In this document: positions 42,885-53,598 of the stretch, one piece after another
How the letters are laid out: each line of letters opens with the position of its first letter
Numbering within the stretch: position 1 is the first letter of the stretch
NCBI GenBank assembly: GCA_052388025.1
Contig: JBQTIP010000020.1
Location: forward strand, 1 to 64,000
Source of the DNA: JBQTIP01 sp052388025
Lineage (GTDB): Bacteria; Actinomycetota; UBA4738; HRBIN12
DNA: 64,000 nt
Direction: 5' to 3'
Notes under the pieces: model-generated
What the model was told of the DNA's origin: nothing
What the model saw: the letters and a program-made list of their open reading frames with translations, nothing else
The model's database searches: none
Program-made: the position numbers and the translations under genes

Positions 42885-43196
42885 CTAGTCGACCGCGACC
42901 TGGAGGTCGACCCCCTCCTCACGGACTTCGTAGGTCGCGACCGGCTCGGTGGCCGGCCCGTTCACGACGGCGCCGGTAGTCACGTCGAACTGGCTTCCGT
43001 GGCAGGGACACTCCACCACACCGCCGTCGAGCTCCCCTTCGGCGAGCGAGCACTGCTGGTGGGTGCAGATGTCGTCGAACGCGTAGAGCGTGCCGCCGAC
43101 GTTGGCGACGGCGACGGTAAGCTCGCCGACCGGATAGGAAGCGACGTCGCCGGAAGCGACGTCGCCGGCCTCCCCGACCCTCACGAAGTCTGCCAT
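42885..43196 (-). CDS. Rieske [2Fe-2S] ferredoxin
   Basis: 103 residues with the two Rieske motifs: ICTHQQCSL (CxH) and VECPCHGSQF (CxxH), which hold a 2Fe-2S cluster by two Cys and two His. It is the BphF/CarAc-type soluble ferredoxin of multicomponent oxygenases. GGGAGGAGG precedes the ATG at 43196, a strong site. The reductase follows after a 3-bp gap. The N-terminus contains a doubled GDVAS from a 15-bp tandem repeat in the DNA, which lengthens a surface turn without touching the cluster motifs. Confidence 0.95.
   Translation of the reverse strand: MADFVRVGEAGDVASGDVASYPVGELTVAVANVGGTLYAFDDICTHQQCSLAEGELDGGVVECPCHGSQFDVTTGAVVNGPATEPVATYEVREEGVDLQVAVD
43137..43166. repeat. 15-bp tandem direct repeat in the Rieske gene
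   Basis: GGAAGCGACGTCGCC occurs twice without a gap, at 43137-43151 and 43152-43166, adding five residues in frame (GDVAS twice). It is likely a recent slippage duplication. Confidence 0.8.
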
Positions 43197-43534
43197 CTCG
43201 ATTCCTCCTCCCGTTCTTATCCGCAGATTCTCTACCAGAACGGGTCCGGCCCGTGCGGCTCAAGCATCGCGGCCGGCCTGACGATGCGATGCGTCGTGAA
43301 GCTCAACGCACGCCTCCGCGGGTGGGCGTTCTCTGCGCGCTGGCGGTCCTCGCCGGGGGCCGTCTGCGAGCGGGGGGGCGGGCGCAGCCCGACCTCTCGA
43401 ACCCGCCCGGCGAAGGCGGCATCGAGCAGGCATACGCCCACCTCACGCGGGAGCTGGAGAGCTGGGCCCAGGGTCACCCGGCCGAAGCCGCGATGGCGCT
43501 CGCTCAGTACGGGACGAAACGCCTCGGGTCCGAT
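43197..43534. other. 338-bp gap without a convincing gene
   Basis: Lies between the Rieske gene start and the end of an MFS-like gene. The first part is the Rieske leader. A plus-strand frame from GTG 43253 includes a hydrophobic stretch (VGVLCALAVL) and a helical-looking segment (GGIEQAYAHLTRELESW), but it runs on into antisense of the MFS-like gene and has no ribosome site. I see no RNA gene or clear terminator. Confidence 0.4.
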
Positions 43535-44812
43535 TCACCTGCGAGGCTCGATCGGCGCCCTCGGACGGCTCTTCTCGAGGTAGGGACGCCCCAGGTACAC
43601 GAGGCCGAGGACCACGTAGAACGCGGCGAGCGCAAGGATCCCGCCTCGGAAGTCGAGCGGGAGCATCGCGGGAAGGATCGCTCCGGCCACCCACGCCAGC
43701 TGGAAGATGACCTCGTAGCGAACGAACACCCGACCGTAGGCGCCGCCCGGCGCGTGGCGCTGCATGAGGCTCTGGAACGCGAGGCGGCCGAACTCGGTCG
43801 ACACTCCGACGATCAGTCCGAAGGCCGCGAGCACGGGCAGGGAGAAGGCCTGGAACGCGAGCAGCGCCGCGACACCAGCCCCTACCACGCACCCGATCAC
43901 GACTGCCTCCTCCCGAAGACGCGTCGGAAGTCGCGGCGCAACGATGTCCCCGAGCAGCCCACCGGCGGTCCCGGCCGCCGCGAGCACGCCGAACCAGTAC
44001 GTCGGCTGCATGTCGCGCCGAAGCGCGAACGCGAGCAGGAACAGGAGGAACCCGCTGGCGGCCCGCAACCCTGCGGCCCCAACCGCCGGCTCGGCCAACG
44101 CCGGGACGCGACCGCGCCGGCCTACCTGCCCCTCCACCCCGGGCATCCGTGGATGCGGGAGACGTATGTTCATCAGCGTGCAGAGGCCGTAGATCGCCGC
44201 CGCCGCGTAAAGGACCGTCGTGGCCCCGCCGAGCTTCAGAAGCGCGATGCCCGGCCCCGCCACGAGGATCACCCCCGCGACGGCGAGCCGCCCCAGCCGA
44301 GCGTTCGAGCGCACGAGCCCCTCCTCCGGGCCCGAGTACGCCATCGTGAGCCCGTTCTTGGTGATCGCGTGCACGCGAGACAGCACGAGCAGCAAGAACG
44401 CGGCCGGAAAGAGCAGGAGCGTCGAGAACCGGGGCGCCGCGTATATCGTCACGGCGGCGCGGCCGGCCGCCGCCGCAACCGAGATGGCGCGCCGGGGTCC
44501 GGCGCGGTCGAGCAGAGGGACGAGGAACGGCCCGGCCACCGCGAGCGGCGCCATCGTGAGCCCCAGGTAGATCGCCACCTTCGACGCCGCCTGATCGACC
44601 GGGAGCGAGAAGAACACCGAGTCGGCGAGGGCGATCGCGACCAGCGCGTCGCCGGCCACGCTGCTCATATGGACGAGGCCGTACGTGTCGAGCGGCTCGT
44701 CGGAGGACCACATCCGGCGGACCGGCTGGACGATGGCCTCGAGGAGCCCGACGAACCCCAGCAGGATGAGCTGCCACCAGGGGTACCGCCGGCGCCGGTC
44801 GTCCACCCTCAC
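43535..44812 (-). CDS. MFS-like membrane transporter of unknown substrate
   Basis: 425 residues, about 12 hydrophobic segments. After an amphipathic start (WWQLILLGFVGLLEAIVQPVRR, split here) come segments such as IYLGLTMAPLAVAGPFLVPLLDRAGPRR, with DRAGPRR occupying the motif A position. This is a family seen mainly in actinobacteria with no described function. Start GTG 44812, alternative GTG 44806. It begins 15 bp downstream of gatB and is probably read from the gatB promoter. Confidence 0.75.
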   Translation of the reverse strand: MRVDDRRRRYPWWQLILLGFVGLLEAIVQPVRRMWSSDEPLDTYGLVHMSSVAGDALVAIALADSVFFSLPVDQAASKVAIYLGLTMAPLAVAGPFLVPLLDRAGPRRAISVAAAAGRAAVTIYAAPRFSTLLLFPAAFLLLVLSRVHAITKNGLTMAYSGPEEGLVRSNARLGRLAVAGVILVAGPGIALLKLGGATTVLYAAAAIYGLCTLMNIRLPHPRMPGVEGQVGRRGRVPALAEPAVGAAGLRAASGFLLFLLAFALRRDMQPTYWFGVLAAAGTAGGLLGDIVAPRLPTRLREEAVVIGCVVGAGVAALLAFQAFSLPVLAAFGLIVGVSTEFGRLAFQSLMQRHAPGGAYGRVFVRYEVIFQLAWVAGAILPAMLPLDFRGGILALAAFYVVLGLVYLGRPYLEKSRPRAPIEPRR

Positions 44813-44827
44813 GGCGATGCCCGCGCG

Positions 44828-46264
44828 CTACCGCCCCGAAAGGCGCTCGCGGAGCAGGTCCCCGGCGACCTGCGGGTTCGCCGAGCGGCCGGTCTTCTTC
44901 ATGACCTGGCCGACAAGGAAGCCGATCACGTTCTCCTTCCCCTTCCGGAACTGCTCGGCGGGGTCGGGGTTCTCCGCGATCACCTCGTCGACGATGGCGC
45001 CGATGGCGGACGCGTCGGACACCTGCCTGAGCCCGCGCTCTTCCACGATCGCCTCGACCTTCCGCCCAGTCTCTATCGCTGCGCTCAAGACCTCCTTGCC
45101 AACCAAGGCGGATACCACTCCTTCATTGAGGAGCCGGAGGACGTCCACGATGTGGTCGACCTGGCGACGAATCTCGGCTGGCCCTCTGGGCTCGTTGATG
45201 AGCCAGTTGGCGATCATGCGAGGACCTACCTTCAGCCTCTCGAATACCTCGTCGAAGGCTTCCGATAGGTCTCGCGAAGACGCCAGAATCCGAGCTTGGT
45301 CCGCGGGCAGTTCGTGGAGTTCCTCGTACCTACGCCGGCGCCGATCGGGGAGCTCCGGGAGGTCGGCCTCGATCTGCTTCACCCATCCCGCGTCGGGCGC
45401 GAGCGGTGGGAGGTCCGGCTCCGGGAAGTAGCGGTAGTCGAACGCGTACTCCTTCGAGCGCAGCGGCGTCGTCTTGCCCGCGTCCTCGTCCCAGTGGCGC
45501 GTCTCCTGTACGAGCCGTTCGCCGGCGGCGAGGACCGCGCGTTGGCGCCCCTCCTCGTGCTTCAGGGCCCGTTCCAGCGAGCGGACCGAGTTGAGGTTCT
45601 TGATCTCCACCTTCACGCCGTACCCGTCGCTTCCCCGAGAGCGCGTCGAGATGTTCGCGTCGCAGCGGAGCGACCCCTCCTCCATGCGGACGTCGGAGAC
45701 ACCGAGCGCCTCGAGCGTCGCGCGGAGCTCAATCAGGTAGGCGCGGGCCTCCCCGGCCGAGCGCATGTCGGGCTCGGACACGACCTCGACCAGGGGCACG
45801 CCCGCGCGGTTGTAGTCGACGAGCGCGTACTCCGCGTCGGCGATGCGTCCGGTCGTGCCGGCGTGGATCGTCTTGCCCGTGTCCTCCTCCATGTGCACGC
45901 GTGTGATCCCGATCCGCCGGGTCTCCCCCCCGACATCGATGTCCAGGTGGCCGCCGACACATACGGGCAGGTCGTATTGGGAGATCTGGAAGTTCTTGGG
46001 CATGTCCGGGTAGAAGTAGTTCTTCCGGTGGAACAGGGACTGCGGCGCGATCCTGCAGCCGAGCGCGAGCCCGATCCGCGCGATGTACTCGATGGCCTTC
46101 TCGTTCGGCACCGGGAGCGACCCGGGGTGGCCGAGGCACACCGGGCAGACGTTCGTGTTCGGCGGCGCGCCGAACACGTTCCGGCAGCCGCAGAACATCT
46201 TGGTCTCGGTGGAGAGCTCGACGTGGCACTCCAGCCCGATGATGGTCTCGAACTCATCGGCCAT
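44828..46264 (-). CDS. gatB: Asp/Glu-tRNA amidotransferase subunit B
   Basis: 478 residues, standard length. GLECHVELST starts the kinase-like domain; C25, C27, C40 and C43 (CGC...CPVC) form the zinc site. The C-terminal YqeY-like tail (GKENVIGFLVGQVMKKT) binds tRNA. Together with GatA and GatC it turns Glu-tRNA-Gln into Gln-tRNA-Gln and/or Asp-tRNA-Asn into Asn-tRNA-Asn, using glutamine and ATP. It is separated from gatA by an inserted EamA transporter gene on the other strand. ATG 46264 has a purine-rich site upstream. Confidence 0.97.
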   Translation of the reverse strand: MADEFETIIGLECHVELSTETKMFCGCRNVFGAPPNTNVCPVCLGHPGSLPVPNEKAIEYIARIGLALGCRIAPQSLFHRKNYFYPDMPKNFQISQYDLPVCVGGHLDIDVGGETRRIGITRVHMEEDTGKTIHAGTTGRIADAEYALVDYNRAGVPLVEVVSEPDMRSAGEARAYLIELRATLEALGVSDVRMEEGSLRCDANISTRSRGSDGYGVKVEIKNLNSVRSLERALKHEEGRQRAVLAAGERLVQETRHWDEDAGKTTPLRSKEYAFDYRYFPEPDLPPLAPDAGWVKQIEADLPELPDRRRRRYEELHELPADQARILASSRDLSEAFDEVFERLKVGPRMIANWLINEPRGPAEIRRQVDHIVDVLRLLNEGVVSALVGKEVLSAAIETGRKVEAIVEERGLRQVSDASAIGAIVDEVIAENPDPAEQFRKGKENVIGFLVGQVMKKTGRSANPQVAGDLLRERLSGR

Positions 46265-46319
46265 GGCGGCCCTACCTTACCGAACGTGCCTCAGAGATCG
46301 GGGCCCCTATCATCACCGC

Positions 46320-47294
46320 ATGTCACGTGTCCGCCTGTCGACGCCCGCGCCGACCCAGGCCTCGCCCGCCCTCATCTGGGCCGGGCTCGGGACCGTTTAC
46401 ATCGTTTGGGGTACCACTTACCTCGCCATCCGAGTCGTGAACCAGACGCTCCCACCGCTCCTCACGGCCTCGGTGCGGTTCCTGATCTCGGGCGCGATCC
46501 TCTACGCCTGGTCGATCCGGCGCGGCGACCGCGCCGCCGACCGGCCGGGCCCCAGGCAGTGGCGGGCGGCACTCTTCACCGGCGGCCTCCTGCTACTCGG
46601 CGGGAACGGGGGCGTCGTGCTCGCCGAGCGATCCATCCCCTCCGGGCTTCAGGCGCTGCTGTTCGCGCTCGTCCCCCTGTGGATGGCGCTGCTCGACCGA
46701 GTGTTCGGGAAGCGCCGGCTCAGGTGGACCGCGGTGTTGGGTCTGGCTGCGGGGTTCGGCGGCGCCGCGCTCCTTCTCGGGGGAGCGGTTCGGGGCCACA
46801 TCGACCCCGTCGGGCTGGTCTTCGGAACAAGCGCGTCACTGTGTTGGGCTATCGGCTCCCTCTACTCGCGCCACGCGCCGCTGCCGTCGCGGCCGCTGGT
46901 CGGCACCGGCATGCAGATGCTCGCCGGAGGCGCGCTTATGGGGATCGCCGGCCTCGCGTTCGGTGAGCTGGACGGCATCCACCCCGAGCGGTTCTCGAGG
47001 GCATCGCTCCTCGGCTTCGCCTATCTGGTCGTCGTCGGGTCGTTCGTCGGATTCACGGCGTACCTGTGGCTGCTCCGGAACGCCCGGACGTCGCTGGTCT
47101 CGACCTACGCGTTCGTGAACCCGGTCGTGGCGGTGACGCTCGGTTGGCTGCTCCTCGGCGAAACGATCGGTACTCGAACGATCGTGGGTGGAGGGATCAT
47201 CGTCGTGTCGGTTGCCCTCATCATCTCGGCCGGGGAGGTCGTGAGCCCGCCGGACGTCACCTCGGGAGCCGAGGTGCCCAAAGGATCAGGCTGA
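46320..47294 (+). CDS. EamA/DMT family transporter
   Basis: 324 residues from ATG 46320. Ten hydrophobic segments in two repeated EamA domains; the second repeat ends with the characteristic NPVVAVTLGWLLLGE. YedA/RhaT-like drug/metabolite exporters or importers belong here. It is divergent from gatB (55 bp between starts) and convergent with gatA, an apparent insertion between two subunits of the same enzyme. The substrate is unknown. A hairpin covers its stop and that of gatA. Confidence 0.9.
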   Translation: MSRVRLSTPAPTQASPALIWAGLGTVYIVWGTTYLAIRVVNQTLPPLLTASVRFLISGAILYAWSIRRGDRAADRPGPRQWRAALFTGGLLLLGGNGGVVLAERSIPSGLQALLFALVPLWMALLDRVFGKRRLRWTAVLGLAAGFGGAALLLGGAVRGHIDPVGLVFGTSASLCWAIGSLYSRHAPLPSRPLVGTGMQMLAGGALMGIAGLAFGELDGIHPERFSRASLLGFAYLVVVGSFVGFTAYLWLLRNARTSLVSTYAFVNPVVAVTLGWLLLGETIGTRTIVGGGIIVVSVALIISAGEVVSPPDVTSGAEVPKGSG

Positions 47295-47308
47295 GGGCTC
47301 GGCCTCAG
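47291..47308. terminator. Hairpin across two convergent stop codons
   Basis: CTGAGG (47291-47296) and CCTCAG (47303-47308) form a 6-bp stem with a 6-base loop, and include the TGA of the EamA gene and the TGA of gatA. The location suits a two-way terminator; there is no T-run. Confidence 0.4.
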
Positions 47309-48780
47309 GCGGCGAGATCGTCCAGCAGTGGCGGCCGCGCCGTGAGCGCCAGCTCCTGTTCGAGCTCATGCGCGGCTCGCAGGATCGTCGGCTCGCCCAG
47401 GACCCTCCCCGTGAACTGGAGCCCCACGGGCAGCCCGGCGTCGTCCAGGCCGCACGGCACGGAGACGGCCGGCACCCCGGCGAGGTTCGCCGGGATCGTG
47501 AACACGTCCGATAGGTACATCGCGAGCGGATCGTCCGCGCGTTCGCCGATCCGAAACGCGGTCGTCGGCGAGGTGGGCGACACCAGCACGTCGAAGCGCT
47601 CGAAGGCCCGCTCGTAGTCGCGGATGATGAGCGTCCGCACCTTCTGGGCTTGTCCGTAGTAGGCGTCGTAGTAGCCGGCGGAGAGCGCGTAGGTCCCGAG
47701 CATGATGCGGCGCTTGACCTCGGGCCCGAAGCCCTGCCCGCGCGTCCTCATCATCATCTCGACCGAGTCCTTCCCGTCGACCCTCAGGCCGTAACGGACA
47801 CCGTCGTACTTGGCGAGGTTCGAAGACGCCTCGGAGGGCGCGATCAGGTAGTACGCGGAGAGCGCGTAGTCGGTGTGAGGCAGCGAGGCCTCCCCGATCT
47901 CGGCGCCGAGCCCTGCCAGCCGATCGACGGCGGCCTGGACGCTCGCCCGCACCCCGGTCTGCACGCCCTCGCCGAACGCCTCCTTCACGACGCCGACCCG
48001 TAGACCGGAGACGCCCTCCCCTATCCCTTCGGAGTAATCGCGCCGCGGCTCGTCGAGGCTCGTCGCGTCCATCGGGTCCTTTCTCGCGATGGCCGACAGC
48101 AGCAGCGCCGCGTCGCGGACGCTCCGGGTGAAGGTGCCCACCGTGTCGAGCGACGAGGCGAACGCGATCAGTCCGTACCGAGAGACGAGCCCGTACGTTG
48201 GCTTGAGCCCCACGACCCCACAGAGCGACGCAGGCTGGCGGACCGAGCCGCCGGTGTCGGTCCCCAGCGCCCAGACCGCTTCGCCGGAAGCCACGGACGC
48301 GGCCGAGCCGCCGGAGGAGCCGCCGGGGACGGCATCGAGGTCCCAGGGGTTGTGCACGGGTCCGAACGCCGAATTCTCGTTCGAGGAGCCCATCGCGAAC
48401 TCGTCGCAGTTCGTCTTGCCGAGCAGGACCGACCCGGACTCGGACAGGCGAGCCCACGGTGTGCAGTCGTACGGCGGCACGTATCGCTCGAGGATCCGTG
48501 ACCCGCAAGTGGTCCGGATTCCACGAGTCGTCAGGACGTCCTTCAGGGCGACCGGAATGCCGGCAACCGGCGGGAGCGGCTCGCCGGCGCGCAGCCGTTC
48601 GTCGATCGAAGCCGCCTGCTGCCGCGCCGGGCCGTCGGTCCTCGTGAGGAACGCCTTCACACGGTCGTCGACGGCGTCGATCCGGGCCAGACACGACGCG
48701 GTCAGCTCGGCCGACGTGACCTCGCCGGCGCGCAGCGCTGCCGCGAGGTCGGTGGCGGTCCGGTCGCAGAGCTCGGGCAC
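47305..48780 (-). CDS. gatA: Asp/Glu-tRNA amidotransferase subunit A
   Basis: 491 residues from GTG 48780. The amidase Ser-cisSer-Lys triad is visible: K80 in VALKD, S155 in GGSSGGS and S179 in TDTGGSV. It releases ammonia from glutamine and channels it to GatB. Its length and motif spacing match the family precisely. It starts 6 bp after gatC on the same strand. The C-terminal region ([18 protein letters not shown]) is intact. Confidence 0.97.
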   Translation of the reverse strand: MPELCDRTATDLAAALRAGEVTSAELTASCLARIDAVDDRVKAFLTRTDGPARQQAASIDERLRAGEPLPPVAGIPVALKDVLTTRGIRTTCGSRILERYVPPYDCTPWARLSESGSVLLGKTNCDEFAMGSSNENSAFGPVHNPWDLDAVPGGSSGGSAASVASGEAVWALGTDTGGSVRQPASLCGVVGLKPTYGLVSRYGLIAFASSLDTVGTFTRSVRDAALLLSAIARKDPMDATSLDEPRRDYSEGIGEGVSGLRVGVVKEAFGEGVQTGVRASVQAAVDRLAGLGAEIGEASLPHTDYALSAYYLIAPSEASSNLAKYDGVRYGLRVDGKDSVEMMMRTRGQGFGPEVKRRIMLGTYALSAGYYDAYYGQAQKVRTLIIRDYERAFERFDVLVSPTSPTTAFRIGERADDPLAMYLSDVFTIPANLAGVPAVSVPCGLDDAGLPVGLQFTGRVLGEPTILRAAHELEQELALTARPPLLDDLAA

Positions 48781-48786
48781 CGGCGC

Positions 48787-49077
48787 CTACTCCTGCTCCA
48801 CGACCCGAGGCACCTTGAAACGCCCGTCCTCCACCTGGGGGGCGCCCGCCATCGCCTCTTCGTGCGAGAGGGACGGCGCCGGCTCGTCCGGACGGAGGAC
48901 ATTCTGTCGCGGGATCGCGTAGGCGGTGGGAGGCACGTCCTCGGCCGCCACCTCGCCGACCTTGGCGGCGTGCTCGAGGATCAGTCCCAGCTGCTCGCGC
49001 AGGCGCTCCTTCTCCTCTTCCGTGAGCTCGAGGCGGGCGAGGCGGGCGAGGTGATCGATGTCGATCTCAACCGGCAC
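48787..49077 (-). CDS. gatC: Asp/Glu-tRNA amidotransferase subunit C
   Basis: 96 residues from GTG 49077; the open frame extends further upstream but only this start gives the normal N-terminus (VEIDIDHLARLARLEL). The C-terminal part, rich in Pro and acidic residues (ENVLRxDEP-type NVLRPDEPAPS), wraps around GatA and stabilises the complex. It is 6 bp ahead of gatA. The toxin gene of a TA pair lies 10 bp upstream, so the TA promoter may also feed gatCA. Confidence 0.95.
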   Translation of the reverse strand: MPVEIDIDHLARLARLELTEEEKERLREQLGLILEHAAKVGEVAAEDVPPTAYAIPRQNVLRPDEPAPSLSHEEAMAGAPQVEDGRFKVPRVVEQE

Positions 49078-49087
49078 GGCCGCAAGT

Positions 49088-49348
49088 CTACCGGCGGTAG
49101 AAGTCGCGCCGGTGCTTGATGCGACTGACCAGGACCCTTTGGCCCGCGTCGTCGATGCGAAAGATGATCCGGTAATCCCCCACCCGCTTTCGATACGCGT
49201 TCTCGCCCTCGAGCTTCTGGGACTGACTCCCTGGATCCTCTTGGAGCGCAAGCACGGCCGCTCTCACACTGGAACGATGCTCAGGTGGCACGCGCCGGTA
49301 GTCGCGTTCGCCTGCGGGGGTGGTTAGGACTCGTAGGCCAAGCGTCAC
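49088..49348 (-). CDS. RelE/ParE-family toxin
   Basis: 86 residues from GTG 49348, five bases after the antitoxin stop. The family pattern KLEGENAYRKRVGDYRIIF and the end IKHRRDFYRR are clear (RelE-type ribosome-dependent mRNA interferase or ParE-type gyrase poison; the conserved Arg and terminal Tyr favour RelE). It is followed by gatC after 10 bp. Toxin after antitoxin is the usual order for YefM-YoeB and Phd-type pairs. Confidence 0.9.
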   Translation of the reverse strand: MTLGLRVLTTPAGERDYRRVPPEHRSSVRAAVLALQEDPGSQSQKLEGENAYRKRVGDYRIIFRIDDAGQRVLVSRIKHRRDFYRR

Positions 49349-49353
49349 TCGAG

Positions 49354-49578
49354 CTATTCGAATGGGACAGCGCCCTCCCACGTCCCCTCGAGCGCGTCGA
49401 GTGAATCCTCCAAGAACTCCAGGCGATCGATCAGCTGGTTATAGCGGTCGAGCTCCATGAGAACGGCCTTCCCCTCGCCGCGCTGGGTCACGATGATCTC
49501 ACCCACCTCCGACAGGTCGTCCATGACCGATGCAAGCTCGTCGCGGAGTTGCGCGACGCCGATCACCCTGAGCGCCAC
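49354..49578 (-). CDS. Phd/YefM-family antitoxin
   Basis: 74 residues from GTG 49578, with AGGAGG four bases upstream. The N-terminal DNA-binding half reads VAQLRDELASVMDDL...EIIVTQRGEGKAVLMEL, the usual Phd/YefM core; the acidic C-terminus (SLDALEGTWEG) should wrap the toxin. It should repress its own promoter, and four evenly spaced GTAC cores are found exactly there. The pair is inserted between the housekeeping genes ligA and gatC. Confidence 0.9.
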   Translation of the reverse strand: MALRVIGVAQLRDELASVMDDLSEVGEIIVTQRGEGKAVLMELDRYNQLIDRLEFLEDSLDALEGTWEGAVPFE

Positions 49579-49579
49579 T

Positions 49580-49619
49580 GTACCTCCTAACGTACGTTCT
49601 GGGGTACTGTTAACGGTAC
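49580..49619. promoter_or_regulatory. Candidate TA operator: four GTAC cores at 12-bp period
   Basis: GTAC starts at 49580, 49592, 49604 and 49616, giving three identical 12-bp steps. The first overlaps the antitoxin ribosome site and lies 2 bp from its start; a GTTAAC palindrome lies between the last two. From memory, YefM binds TGTACA-type hexamers spaced about one helical turn (12 bp) apart, so this is a very good fit for an autoregulatory operator extended to four half-helix-aligned sites. Confidence 0.75.
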
Positions 49620-49691
49620 CAGATCGGAGCCGATTGGGACACGCGCATGCCGCCTCGACCGCGTCGCCCGGGTCGACCGCCGGTGGTTCCA

Positions 49692-52399
<2,708 letters not shown>

Positions 52400-52414
52400 A
52401 CGAACCCCTCGCCG

Positions 52415-52534
52415 CTACGAGCCGCCGACGAGAGCATCGAGCTCCGCCCGGTTCTCGTTGTGGGTCCAGGCGTGCCGGATCCAGAACGCTTCGTGGCCCC
52501 GCAGGACCATCTCCACGTTGGGATGCTCCGCCAT
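52415..52534 (-). CDS. Mini SnoaL-like protein, likely internally deleted paralogue
   Basis: 39 residues from ATG 52534, preceded by GAAGGAGAGG. The first 17 residues (AEHPNVEMVLRGHEAF) match the start of the SnoaL-like protein at 53131-53526 (VQHPNVEAARGALEAF), and the last 20 (AWTHNENRAELDALVGG) match its end (AFNQDQAAFDAIVGG). The middle of about 90 residues is missing while the frame is kept. The start signal is excellent, so a short peptide may be made, but it cannot form the usual cone-shaped pocket. It may be a deletion relic. Confidence 0.55.
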   Translation of the reverse strand: MAEHPNVEMVLRGHEAFWIRHAWTHNENRAELDALVGGS

Positions 52535-52712
52535 CGGCGCTCTCTCCTCTCCTTCGCGGGAGGAATCCTGGCCCGCGAGGCTCGATGATAACCGGGCCCT
52601 GTGACACACCCCTTGATCGACGACCACCGATGTTCGGGAGCCCTTGTCGGTTGCGCGCCGCCGCCGCCTGCGACTACGCTCCGTGCGGCACACGACCCGG
52701 GGGGAGGCCCCG

Positions 52713-53105
52713 ATGGCACATCCGAACGAGGACCGGTTCCGCGCGGGCTACGCCGCGTTCTCCACCGGTGACATGGACGCGCTCCGCAACGAGTACTTCA
52801 CGGAGGACATCGTCTGGCACGCGCCGGGACGCAACACGCTTTCCGGCGACTTCAAGGGCGTGGACGAGGTGCTCGCCACCTTCGCGAAGACCTTCGAGCT
52901 CTCCGGAGGCACCTTCAGCGTGGAGATCCACGACTGCCTGGCCAACGACGAGCACGGCGTCGTGCTTGGGGTGGCACGTGGCCGGCGCGAGGGGAAGACC
53001 CTCGAGGACAAGTACGCCCACGTCGTGCACTTCCGTGACGGGAGGGTATCCGAGTCCTGGGTCCACTCCGGGGACCAGTACGCGGACGACGAGTTCTGGT
53101 CCTAG
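52713..53105 (+). CDS. SnoaL-like/nuclear transport factor 2-fold protein 1
   Basis: 130 residues from ATG 52713, with GGGGAGG six bases upstream. A single SnoaL-like (ketosteroid-isomerase-related) domain: RAGYAAFSTGDMDALRNEYF, DIVWHAPGRNTLSGDFKG and VVHFRDGRVSESWV. These small barrels act as isomerases, hydrolases or binding proteins. It is a paralogue of the convergent gene at 53.1 kb. The gap between the two is 25 bp. Confidence 0.85.
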   Translation: MAHPNEDRFRAGYAAFSTGDMDALRNEYFTEDIVWHAPGRNTLSGDFKGVDEVLATFAKTFELSGGTFSVEIHDCLANDEHGVVLGVARGRREGKTLEDKYAHVVHFRDGRVSESWVHSGDQYADDEFWS

Positions 53106-53130
53106 CCGGGCAGCGCTTCCGCCGGGTCGA

Positions 53131-53526
53131 TCAGCCGCCGACGATCGCGTCGAACGCGGCCTGGTCCTGGTTGAAGGCCCAGACCTCGCTCAGCTTGCCG
53201 TCCCGCACGTGATAGACCTGCACCTGGTGGCCGTCGTACGTCCGGCCGTCGGGACCCGCGAGGTGGAACTCCACGAGCGCCGCTACGTGATCGTCGCTGC
53301 CGATGACGTCGTGGATGTCGAATGAGATCTGGATCCCGGCGTCGTGTAGCTTCCCCATCCGGGCCATCGTCTCGGCCTTGCCCTGGAAGTCCCCGCTGAA
53401 CGGATTGCTCCCCGGCGCGTGCCAGACGACGTCGTCGGCGACGGTTGCCGCGAAGGCCTCCACGTCGCCCTTGATGAACGCCTCGAGGGCTCCACGCGCG
53501 GCTTCGACGTTAGGGTGCTGGACCAT
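53131..53526 (-). CDS. SnoaL-like/nuclear transport factor 2-fold protein 2
   Basis: 131 residues from ATG 53526, with GGGGAGAGGG directly upstream. Same fold and clear paralogue of the neighbour: DVVWHAPGSNPFSGDFQGK aligns with DIVWHAPGRNTLSGDFKG, and VYHVRDGKLSEVWAF follows. The substrate is unknown. It lies convergent with the first copy, suggesting duplication and inversion. The mini-gene at 52.4 kb is a third relative. Confidence 0.85.
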   Translation of the reverse strand: MVQHPNVEAARGALEAFIKGDVEAFAATVADDVVWHAPGSNPFSGDFQGKAETMARMGKLHDAGIQISFDIHDVIGSDDHVAALVEFHLAGPDGRTYDGHQVQVYHVRDGKLSEVWAFNQDQAAFDAIVGG

Positions 53527-53598
53527 CCCCTCTCCCCTTTCCAGTAGGAACAATCGCTCAGTCTTCCACGGGCGGGGCGATCGGAGCAAGCGCTCAGT

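Noticed and set aside
40980..43583. 867-codon plus-strand open frame
   Set aside because: Crosses the second ATPase and then runs antisense to the reductase and Rieske genes; no domain of its own.
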